64,000 bases of DNA, taken from contig NZ_BBYR01000005.1 in the NCBI RefSeq assembly GCF_001293525.1, positions 24,526 to 88,525 of the forward strand. The letters run 5' to 3'. Both the position numbers and the translations under genes were made by a program. The first letter of the stretch is position 1. The number at the start of each line of letters is the position of its first letter. Under the pieces are notes generated by a model, which saw only the letters and a program-made list of their open reading frames with translations, searched no databases and was not told the origin of the DNA. Positions 16,346-24,900 of this stretch are shown here, piece after piece. The stretch comes from Pseudideonella sakaiensis (GTDB lineage Bacteria; Pseudomonadota; Gammaproteobacteria; Burkholderiales; Burkholderiaceae_C).

Positions 16346-18844
16346 TTACACAGCGATCGCCACCGGCACGCCGATCTGCTGGGCGACGCTCGCGTACAGG
16401 TCCTGCTCGACGGCAGGGGCCTCGATGGAGACCACGAGGCTGTATCTGGCCGCACGTTCGAAGCGACCATGGGTCGGCCGGTTGCGCCACCATCCCATCG
16501 CCGGAAAGATTGCCAGCTGCCCGCGGTTGGCCAGCTGCGCGGCTGTCCCGCTCCAGCTGTCGCTGAGCAGCGATCCTCGCGTGCGCAGCCGCTCGCCGAT
16601 GGTCCAGCCGGCGTCCGCGCCGCCGCCACCGGGCAGACCTTGCTCCTCTGCTACCGCTTGGGCATTGATGCGGCCACGGAACGAAGCCTCGGTTTCCAGC
16701 GGCCGGCGCACCGCGAAACGCAGGGCGTGAGACTGGTAGGCGTACTTGTCGATGCCGCCACGCTCGCCCGGGTTCGGCTCGATGAAGTAGGACAGCGTGA
16801 CGCGCAGGGTGACCTGCGTGTCGCCCAGCGCCTGCAGCATGTCCGTCGGCCACGGCAACGCGTGCAGGTGCATGTCGCGGGTCTTCACGGTACCGTCGAC
16901 CTTGTGGTACGGCTGGAGGTGGTCCTGCACGATCAGCGTGAGCGAGTTTCGGGCGCTGTACAGCGCTCGCTCCAAGCCCGGCACGCCATAGCCGCAGTGA
17001 CGCAGGAGTTGCCGCAAGGTGTCCTTGTTGCGCAAACCGTTGGGCGTGTAGGCTTGCAGCATCGGCTGCGTCCAGCGCGCAGAGTGCACCATCAGCGCTC
17101 GCACCGTTTCCGGCCAAAACGTGGGGTAGGCGGCCTGGATGCGGGCGCCCATGCCGGCGGCCAGAGCAGTGGCCGCGCTGGTTGCCCAGCTGAGCGTGAA
17201 CAGCCGATCGTGCGGCTCATGGCCGGTGGTCAGTAGGGACAGACTGTCCATCGAGCACGCGAAGCCCATCGGCTCGATCGCGGCATTGCCACCCTCCATC
17301 ACGATGTCCGGTTTGAACGGCCAGCCGGGCTGCCAGGTCGCCGAGGTGGTCGTGTAGGGGCTGAGGCTTCCCGCGGCCGCGATCGCGCTGTATTGCGGGG
17401 CGTCCGCTTCGGAGATCGTCGTGAGCTCCGAGTAGGCGCCCACGGTGAGCGCGTTCCAGGCCTGGCCTGGGTCGTGGACGGAGTTCGTCGAGAGACTGTC
17501 CGGGTAGGCGCTCCAGGCGTCGGCGTCACGCGTGTTGCCGGCGCACAGAACGAACAGCCGAGGCGTCGCGCCTTGGCCGTCGTAGTCGCACGCCAGGCGG
17601 TCGATCTCGGCTGACCAGGACGAAGGCCTTCCGCGGTCGCGGCCGTCCGTCGACGAGACCGCCATCGCGAACACGCGCCGGCGATTGGGATCGGTGACCT
17701 CCACGCGGCCCACGGCTTCGGCCGTTATCGCCCCATACGACTCGCCTTCGTTGTCACCCGGTCCGCGCAGGACCTTGATGGATTCGAGGCGATGCGGCAC
17801 CGCCAGTGGCCCATCGTCGGCCAGCGCCGGCGTCAGGTCTCCCAGCAGTGCCAAACCCGCCAGCTCGGTGCCGTGCCCGTTTCCGTCGTCAGGTCCCCAG
17901 GCGGGTTCAATCGTGTGACGGTCGGCGTCGGCCACCAGCGGCGCGATCAACGGATGGCCGTGGTTCACGCCGGTGTCCAGCAGCGTGACGTAGGAGTTGC
18001 CGGCGTGCTCCGGCACCAGCCGCCCTTGCAAATTGCCGACCCACTCGGCTTGTTCGTCGAGCGGCAAGGCGGCGAAGAATTCAGCCGTGGTCTTCGCGCG
18101 CCGAAGCTCGGCGATCATGTTCAGCACGAGCGACGACTGCAGCAACTGCGCCTTGCTGCCGTGCATCTGCGCCACCGACCGCTCGGGGAAATGCAGGACG
18201 CGCTCGCTCACGTGGAGGCCAGCCATGCCGGCGACGGTACGAAAGTCGGCTACGACCTGTTCCCGGTGCTCGCCGGCCGGCAGCCAGGCTTCCCACCAGA
18301 TGGCTTCGGCGTCGTTGTGAGGGAGGGCGTCGGCGGTGTCGGTCCACAACGACTCGAATGTCGCCACTCTCACAGCGCGGATCGCGTCAACCAACGACTG
18401 GTTGTCGCGGGGCTGGCCGCGGCGGTCGACCTTGTGATCGATGTAATCGGTGACCAGCTTCTCGAAGTGCGCCAGCTTGCCCAACGGAACGAACACGGTC
18501 GCCAGCACCTGGTTGCCCTGTTGGCGCACGTTCATGAGCTCGATGCCTTGGCGGTCGCGAGCCAGGCTCTCGGCGGCCAGGGCCACACCTTGCTGACTCT
18601 CGAACTCGACCTGAACGCCGATCGCGGTTTGCACATTCGCGACTTGCTGCTCAGCGACGCGCTGCTGCTGGACTGCGGCGACTTGCGCGATCTGAGCGCG
18701 AAGCACACCGGCGTGCTGCTGCCGATTCTGCGCTGGAACGACGACCCTGCCGCCGCCGCCGGCCGCCCGCGCGGTGTATCCCTCGGTGGTTCGTGTGTCC
18801 TGAGGAAAGAGGTGCGGACGGTGTTGTTGATCCCCGTTGGCCAT
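16346..18844 (-). CDS. ietS: IetS subtilisin-like (S8) serine protease of the IetAS defence pair
   Basis: An 832-residue protein. Residues ~30-110 are Gln/Ala-rich and likely coiled coil. The S8 domain carries Asp290 (LLDTGVNHGHP), His324 (DGNGHGTE), oxyanion Asn437 (LCAGN) and Ser556 (WATSAATA). The last ~230 residues form a beta-rich extension. There is no signal peptide, so it is cytoplasmic. It follows the AAA ATPase gene by 15 bp. An AAA ATPase plus S8 protease gene pair is the described anti-phage system IetAS. ATG 18844 begins MANGDQ, the same hexapeptide as the partner ATPase. Confidence 0.82.
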   Translation of the reverse strand: MANGDQQHRPHLFPQDTRTTEGYTARAAGGGGRVVVPAQNRQQHAGVLRAQIAQVAAVQQQRVAEQQVANVQTAIGVQVEFESQQGVALAAESLARDRQGIELMNVRQQGNQVLATVFVPLGKLAHFEKLVTDYIDHKVDRRGQPRDNQSLVDAIRAVRVATFESLWTDTADALPHNDAEAIWWEAWLPAGEHREQVVADFRTVAGMAGLHVSERVLHFPERSVAQMHGSKAQLLQSSLVLNMIAELRRAKTTAEFFAALPLDEQAEWVGNLQGRLVPEHAGNSYVTLLDTGVNHGHPLIAPLVADADRHTIEPAWGPDDGNGHGTELAGLALLGDLTPALADDGPLAVPHRLESIKVLRGPGDNEGESYGAITAEAVGRVEVTDPNRRRVFAMAVSSTDGRDRGRPSSWSAEIDRLACDYDGQGATPRLFVLCAGNTRDADAWSAYPDSLSTNSVHDPGQAWNALTVGAYSELTTISEADAPQYSAIAAAGSLSPYTTTSATWQPGWPFKPDIVMEGGNAAIEPMGFACSMDSLSLLTTGHEPHDRLFTLSWATSAATALAAGMGARIQAAYPTFWPETVRALMVHSARWTQPMLQAYTPNGLRNKDTLRQLLRHCGYGVPGLERALYSARNSLTLIVQDHLQPYHKVDGTVKTRDMHLHALPWPTDMLQALGDTQVTLRVTLSYFIEPNPGERGGIDKYAYQSHALRFAVRRPLETEASFRGRINAQAVAEEQGLPGGGGADAGWTIGERLRTRGSLLSDSWSGTAAQLANRGQLAIFPAMGWWRNRPTHGRFERAARYSLVVSIEAPAVEQDLYASVAQQIGVPVAIAV

Positions 18845-18859
18845 GCAGCTGGTGCGCGC

Positions 18860-19858
18860 CTATTCCTTGCCGCCCGGCGTGCGGCGCCGCACGGCCTGAC
18901 GCTGTTGCAGGAGGCTCTTCACAGCTTCGGCCGGCACGCTCTCCTGATCGTGCATCACCGCTTCCTTGACCGCGTCGCCGACGGCCCGGGCAATCTCGGC
19001 ATGGCTCAAACCCGACGCCTCCTGGGCCAGGTCGTCGACGGCTTTCGGGGGCTTCAAGTAGTTGGCCAAGCGCATTCGCAACAGCGCTTTGATCTCCTCC
19101 GCGGACGGCACGTGGTACTCCACCACGTCGTCGAAGCGCCGGAACAGCGCTTCGTCCAGGATGTCCGGGTGATTCGTCGCCGCGACGATCACGCTGCTGG
19201 AGTCGTCCTGCTCGATCATCAGCAGGAAGCTGTTGAGGATGCGGCGAATCTCGCCAACGTCGTTGGCCATGCCTCGCTGGCTGCCGATCGCGTCGAACTC
19301 GTCGAAAAAATATACCCCGCGAGTTGATGCCACGGCGTCGAAGACCTGACGCAGCTTGGCCGCCGTCTCTCCCATGAATTTGGTGATCAGCGCATCGAGG
19401 CGGACCACAAAAAGTGGGATGCCCAGCTCGCCCGCGAGGGCGGCGGCGGTCATCGTCTTGCCGGTGCCTGACGGGCCGACGAGCAGCAGCTTGCGCCGAG
19501 GGTGAAGGCCATGGCTGCGCAGCTTGCTCAGGTGCCGCTGTTCCTTCAAGACCTGCTGCAGGCCTTCGAGCAGCGGCTTGCCAAGCACCATGTCCGACAG
19601 GCGTCTGGATGGGTAAGAGACGCTCAACAACGACGCGAGTTCGCCTTTCGGCCGAGCGATCGGAATGGGGCCGTCCCCCCCAGGCGCATGCCGGCGCGAC
19701 TTCGCGGAATCGATCAGCTCTCGCAGTTCCTCCGCCAGTTTGCCGTGGCCCTGCTTGGCCTCGTGCGCTGCTAGTTGCATGGCGACGGAGTAAAAATGGC
19801 GATCATCGCCCTCCGCGAAGGAGCGCAGCAATGCTTTGAGTTGATCGCCGTTGGCCAT
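18860..19858 (-). CDS. ietA: IetA AAA+ ATPase of the IetAS defence pair
   Basis: A 332-residue AAA+ protein. An N-terminal helical ~80 residues precedes Walker A GPSGTGKT (128-135), Walker B YFFDEFD (183-189), sensor-1 Asn229 (AATNH) and an Arg-finger-like RRF (240-242). It resembles the FtsH/Spastin-like ATPases paired with subtilases. It is the upstream gene of ietAS and is expected to sense or remodel a phage trigger and control the protease. The roles come from the known system and were not tested here. Confidence 0.82.
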   Translation of the reverse strand: MANGDQLKALLRSFAEGDDRHFYSVAMQLAAHEAKQGHGKLAEELRELIDSAKSRRHAPGGDGPIPIARPKGELASLLSVSYPSRRLSDMVLGKPLLEGLQQVLKEQRHLSKLRSHGLHPRRKLLLVGPSGTGKTMTAAALAGELGIPLFVVRLDALITKFMGETAAKLRQVFDAVASTRGVYFFDEFDAIGSQRGMANDVGEIRRILNSFLLMIEQDDSSSVIVAATNHPDILDEALFRRFDDVVEYHVPSAEEIKALLRMRLANYLKPPKAVDDLAQEASGLSHAEIARAVGDAVKEAVMHDQESVPAEAVKSLLQQRQAVRRRTPGGKE

Positions 19859-20230
19859 GATGGGGCTATTGTCCCGTACTCAGGGCTGGCCGCCCCGCCG
19901 CTACGGGTTTCCGCTCGGTCACCCTGGAGCGGGTAGGCGCAGCAAGGCGGTGGGAGAGACGCGGCTAGACACGCGCACAGTGCTGTGAAGTGAGCTTCCG
20001 ACCGGTCTTCGTCGTCGCCGCCACTCAGACCTACGTCACGAGTGACCGACCTCGGTCTTCAGCCAATGTTGGCAAGGTCGGCTTAGGGCGGGCGCCGACG
20101 CTCAGGATGGCGGCGTCGAGCGACAGCAACCAGTCTGCTCCGGACCAACGCTTCAGGCCTCCAGGGAAAGCATTTCTCTCACCGCTGGTGAGAGACGCTC
20201 GACTACACCTGACCGACAGATCGGGCACGG
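19859..20230. other. Gene-free region upstream of ietA
   Basis: About 370 bp after the RES gene and before ietA, both leftward. It should hold the ietAS promoter. I see no supported gene. A clear hairpin lies at 20176-20194. Confidence 0.4.
20176..20194. terminator. 8-bp hairpin downstream of the RES gene
   Basis: CTCTCACC (20176-20183) pairs with GGTGAGAG (20187-20194) around GCT. It lies 37 bp past the RES stop. There is no long U-tract on either strand, so termination is possible but weak. Confidence 0.4.
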
Positions 20231-20830
20231 TCACACAGCGGTGACATTGAACAGATCGCACAGGGCGTCCAGCTGTGCAACCTTTAGCTTCTCCGACCGA
20301 AGCTTCTTCAACCCGCTCCGCTCGAAGATCGCGTAGGCGAAGCCCTTGTTCATCTGGCGGGACACGTACCGGATGCCCTGCCATCGCGGGTCGGCGTCAT
20401 GGATGGCCTGCGCCCATGCCTGGCTCACCGAGTAGTCGGCCAGCGCGCTGATGTCGTTGTTCAGGCCCAGGGACTTGAGGGCCGCGCCGGTCAGGTCGGC
20501 CAGGACCAGCGTCTTGCGTCGATCGCACGTGAATTGCACCACCGAGCGCTCCGTCAGTTCAGCAGAGGGCACCTCGTACGCGCCAGCGACGAAGCGTCCT
20601 GCTTCGTGTATCACGCTTTCCGCGAAGGCGACCTCGATCGAGTTGGCTGTATAGCAAGTGCCGAACTCGCCGGCGCGGCCTGGGTCCGGGTCATCGAAGC
20701 GGTACACGCCGGACGACCAGTACGGCTCGGTGCCCGGGTACCGGCTCAGTCGCACCAGCGAGGCGACCTCGACCCTGACGGGCCGAAGCAGATCCTCGAA
20801 TGTCCCGGGCTCAGGCAGCCGCAGCGACAC
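20231..20830 (-). CDS. RES-domain toxin
   Basis: A 199-residue RES protein. Candidate catalytic Arg44 is in GVYRFDD, Glu71 is in FAESVIHE, and a later Ser lies in YSVSQAW. RES toxins degrade NAD+ and are paired with antitoxins encoded just upstream. The start overlaps the upstream gene by 20 bp, as is usual in toxin-antitoxin operons. The C-terminus (RSEKLKVAQLDALCDLF) is basic and helical. Confidence 0.78.
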   Translation of the reverse strand: MSLRLPEPGTFEDLLRPVRVEVASLVRLSRYPGTEPYWSSGVYRFDDPDPGRAGEFGTCYTANSIEVAFAESVIHEAGRFVAGAYEVPSAELTERSVVQFTCDRRKTLVLADLTGAALKSLGLNNDISALADYSVSQAWAQAIHDADPRWQGIRYVSRQMNKGFAYAIFERSGLKKLRSEKLKVAQLDALCDLFNVTAV

Positions 20831-21425
20831 GCGCGGCTCCCCGCTCGCGCGCCCAGGCCGTGGCCAACCGTTCCACCTTGGACACCGCGACTCCGGCGTC
20901 CAGGGCCGCGGCGACGCCCCTCCCTCCCAACGCCCCGTGCTCGCGCAACCAGAACATCAGCTTCTCGCTGGCACCGAGGTCGCCGAGGGCGCGGCATACA
21001 GCGGCCACAACCTCGCGGTCCAGCGCCAGGAAAGCTTGCGGGTAGTACAGCCGGTTGCCGATCTTCACCGCGAAGACCTCGCCCCGGTCTGCAGCGGGCG
21101 CCAAGGCCTGCCGTGTGAGCCCCCAGGCCTGAGCGAGTTGCTCACCGGGCACCACGAGGCCGTCCTTGACCCATTGCACCCGGGCCGCTTCGCCTCGTGC
21201 GGTGGCACCGGCAAGCCCACCGGACGTGGCGGACTGGGACGGCGTCCCAGCGGGCAGTTGGGAACGCGCGGCGCGCGGTCGCGCGCCACCGGCCTTCGAC
21301 GGCTGCAGCGCGTGGCGGCTGACCGCCGACCGGAGACTGCCCAGGTCTTCGCTGAGCCGTCCTACGGCCGCTTCGAGCTGCGCGATCCGGCGCAGGAGGA
21401 CAGGGGTGCTGACATTGGTGCCCAT
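20811..21425 (-). CDS. Putative antitoxin of the RES toxin (divergent MbcA/Xre type)
   Basis: A 204-residue protein. Residues ~1-30 look like a coiled coil (LLRRIAQLEAAVGRLSEDL), followed by a Pro/Ala-rich linker, an HTH-like segment (GEQLAQAWGLTRQAL) and a C-terminal domain with FWLREHGALGGRGVAAAL. That last domain recalls the DUF2384/MbcA toxin-binding domain. It is the first gene of the operon, overlapping the toxin start. A neutralising and autoregulatory role is inferred. Confidence 0.6.
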   Translation of the reverse strand: MGTNVSTPVLLRRIAQLEAAVGRLSEDLGSLRSAVSRHALQPSKAGGARPRAARSQLPAGTPSQSATSGGLAGATARGEAARVQWVKDGLVVPGEQLAQAWGLTRQALAPAADRGEVFAVKIGNRLYYPQAFLALDREVVAAVCRALGDLGASEKLMFWLREHGALGGRGVAAALDAGVAVSKVERLATAWARERGAARVAAAA

Positions 21426-21690
21426 CGGCCGATTTTAGGCAAGCAGGAACAATAAAGCAAACGCGGAAATCGTAGCAAACGGCGACACCGGGGAGGGAGC
21501 CCTCTGGCTGGCGCAGGCACCGAGAGGGTTGCGGCATCCCTCGCTTCCCTTGCCTCTATGCGGCGCGGCTGCATATGGCCGGTTCATGCCCGATGAACAT
21601 GCGCCAGCGCGATGGGGTGCCTTTCCCATCCAGCCCCCTTGTTCCATACTTGATTCGCTTCGTGGCTTCCAGCCACAGCCGCCCTCTGAG

Positions 21691-21730
21691 GCGTTCCGGC
21701 ACTGCCGGCGTTAGCGGTCGTGACCCGCAC
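21691..21730 (+). repeat. 40-bp shared promoter-region element, copy 2
   Basis: Begins GCGTTCCGGC, ends GCGGTCGTGACCCGCAC. The four differences from copy 1 fall at positions 11-13 and 23. It lies 240 bp upstream of the large methylase-helicase start. Confidence 0.6.
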
Positions 21731-21759
21731 GTAGATCCGCGCTGGGCCCTGCCCCGCCG

Positions 21760-21931
21760 CCGCCTCTTCAGGCGGTGAGTCCTTCCGGTGCCCGCCTGAC
21801 AGGCGGCCGCACCGAACCCCAGATCCGTTCGCATCGGCCTACTGCTTTTCAGGCAGTCCGGCTGGTCGACGCACGACCGCATGCCGCCTCAGCGGCCCGC
21901 GGACCCCCTCCCACCGGGAGCTCACGCTCCC
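21760..21931 (+). repeat. Series of four short RNA hairpins
   Basis: CCGCCT-cttc-AGGCGG (21760-21775), CCGCCTG-a-CAGGCGG (21792-21806), ACTGC-ttttcag-GCAGT (21841-21857) and GGGAGC-tcac-GCTCCC (21916-21931) follow each other in the leader. The last ends 38 bases before the ATG. Confidence 0.55.
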
Positions 21932-21969
21932 CAGGGGGGCGTGTGCTCTCTCCACATCACGGAGATCAC

Positions 21970-24900
21970 ATGTCCCCATCCAGCCAGGGTGGCTACACCC
22001 TTTCCTTGCCGGGCTTCGACGACGAAGCTGCCGCATACCCCGACCTGTTCGCTGAAGCTGCTGAGGCCCCTGCCGCTGCGGTCGATGTTCAAGCGGTCGA
22101 TGGAGCGCAGGTCCCCAAGGCATGGCGCCCGGCCATGTCCGCCGCGGCCCACACCGCGCAGTTCGTCGAGTGGCCGACATGGGACGACGAAGTCCTCGCC
22201 CACATCGAAGGCCAGGCCACCAAGTTCGAGGCCAACGTTTTGGCCATCAACGCGCTCCGCTCGATCGAGAGCGAAGCCAGGCCGGCGAGCGCCAGCGAAC
22301 GCCGCGCACTGCTGCGCTACACCGGCTGGGGTGGCATCCCGGCGAGCTTCAACGACGAGGGCAGAGATCCAGCCTGGGTCGAGCGCGCCGGTCGCCTGCG
22401 CCAGTTGCTCTCGGCCGACGACCACGACTCGGCACGGGCATCGGTCAACAACAGCCACTACACCGATCCGCTCGTCATCCACTGGATCTGGGCGGCCCTG
22501 CGCCGCCTGGGTTTCCAGGGCGGCAACATCCTCGAACCGAGCGCAGGCACCGGGCACTTCCTGGGCTGCATGCCGGCCGACATTGCCCAGCGCAGTCGCG
22601 TCACGGCGATCGAGCTGGACCGCATCTCTGGCCGCATCCTTCGCAGCCTCTACGGGGCATGCGGAGTCGATGTGCGGATCGGCGGCTTCGAGGCCGCGAC
22701 CTTGGCCGAAGGAACCTACGACCTCATCCTGTCCAATGTCCCGTTCGGCCGCTACGGCGTGCTGGACAACCGCAACCGCCCTTACAGCCGAGCGAGCATC
22801 CACAACTGGTTCGTCGGCCGGGCGCTCGATGTGCTCCGCCCTGGCGGCTTGGTGTGCTTCATCACCTCGACCTACTTTCTGGACGAGAGTGATGCCGGCA
22901 TGCGCGCACACGTGGCATCCGAGGCCGACCTGGTCACCGCGTTCCGACTGCCCTCGGGCACGTTCGAGCGCATCGCATCGACAAGCGTGCAGGCCGACCT
23001 GGTCGTGCTCAGAAAGCGCGCGCCGGGAGACGGGGCAGCCGCAGCCGAGTGGCTCGACCTGGACTACGTTCCCAAGCCGATGCTCCGGGAAGGCTGCCAC
23101 GAGCAGTACCTGCGGATCAACCGTTGGTTCGTGCGCCATCCGGAGCATGTGCTGGGTCGCATCGACCGGGTCAGCAACGGCTTCCAGGCCGTGCCGACGG
23201 CCATGCTCGATGGATATCTCGAATCCGCGCTGCTCGGCGCCCAGGCCCTGGTGCCCAAGGGCGCGTACAGCGTGCAACCCAAGGCCCCCGCCAGAACACC
23301 CCGGGACATCGTGCCGGCACCCGCTGGCACGCGGCCGGGATCGCTCGTGGTCAGCGAAGGCCGCATCGGCATCGTGGAGGACGATCACGTCGTGGACCTG
23401 CACGACCGCCTCAACGCCACGGTCCGGCAACGGATCGCCGGCATGGTGGACATCCGCGATCGGGCCCGCGCGTTGCTCAGCGCACAGTTGGGCGCAACGA
23501 CGGATCAGGCGCTGATCGAACTGAGGCGACGCCTGAACCAGAGCTACGACCGGTTCGTGGGCAAGCACGGCTACCTGTCCTGCCGTGCGAACGCCCTCGC
23601 CTTCCGGCGGGACCCGGACTATCCGCTGCTCCTGTCCCTGGAGCACTACGACGAAGAGGAAGAAGTGGCCACCAAGGCCGCGATCTTCTCGAAGCGAACG
23701 GTCTCGCCCGTCCGGGAGGCCACGGTCGCCGAGCATCCCGACGAGGCACTCGCTCTGTCGATGCAGTGGAAGGGCCGCGTCGATCCCGACTACATGGCCC
23801 GGCTGCTGCGGGCCACGCCCGAAGACGCCCTGGCGGACCTCTCTGCACGGGGCATGATCTACCTGAATCCCGAGGGCGACCGGCACGAGCCGGCCGACGA
23901 GTACCTCTCCGGCAACGTGAAGCGCAAGCTGACCGTGGCCCTCGCCGCCGGCGACGCCTACAGGGCGAACGTGGCGGCACTGGAGAAGGTGATCCCCGAG
24001 GATCTGCCGCCAGGCGACATCGCGCTGCGACTAGGCGCGGTCTGGGTGCCGGCCGACGTGGTCGAGACCTTCATCAAGGAGGTGCTCGGCCTGCGGGACA
24101 CCACCGTTCGCTACCTGGCGGTGGCCGGCACCTGGTCGGTGACCTTCAACGACTGGGCGGCCAGGCAGAGCGTCGCCTGCATCCAGGAGTACGGCACGCG
24201 GCGCATGCACGCCATCGAACTCGTGCAGCACGCGCTGAACGTGCAGACACCCACGGTGCGCGACCCGCACCCCGAGAAGGACGGTGCCTACATCGTCAAC
24301 AAGGAAGAGACGCTCGCGGCGCGGGAGAAGCTTGGCTTGATCCGGGACCGCTTCGCGGCATGGGCCTACGAGGACGCGCCGCGGTGCGAGCGGCTGTGCA
24401 GGATCTACAACGACCTGTTCAACTGCATCCGCCAGAGGGAGTTCGACGGCTCGCATCTGAAGCTCCCGGGCTTTTCGCAATGCTTCGAGCTCCACGCGAG
24501 CCAACGCAACGCGATCTGGCGCGTCGTGCAGTCCGGCAACACCGGGCTGTTTCACGCGGTGGGCGCCGGCAAGACGGCCATCATGGTGGCCGCGAGCATG
24601 GAACTGCGCCGCCTGGGCCTGGCCAACAAGCCGGCCCACATCGTGCCGAACCACTGCCTCGAGCAGTACGCCGCTGAGCTGGTGCGGCTCTATCCCTCCG
24701 CCGCCGTGCTCATGGCCACGAAGGAGGACCTCGCCGGCGACCGCCGGCGGGAGTTCGTGGCGCGGGTGGCCACCGGCGACTGGGATGCGATCGTGATGAC
24801 GCACTCCACCTTCGAGCTGCTGCCCATGTCCGCCGGATTCACCGGCGACTTCATCAAGGACACCATCCGCGAGATCGAGATGGCGGTGCGCATGTGCAGC

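Larger units (their letters stand above)
21426..21969. other. Long hairpin-rich leader of the methylase-helicase gene
   Basis: A 540-bp region without a supported gene, between the divergent antitoxin gene and the DarB-like gene. It has the second copy of the 40-bp element (21691-21730) and then at least four short hairpins. The structure suggests post-transcriptional or attenuation-type control. Confidence 0.5.

Noticed and set aside
21760..21931. Considered as a CRISPR array or retron RNA
   Set aside because: There are no regularly spaced direct repeats with spacers, no reverse transcriptase and no cas genes in the window.
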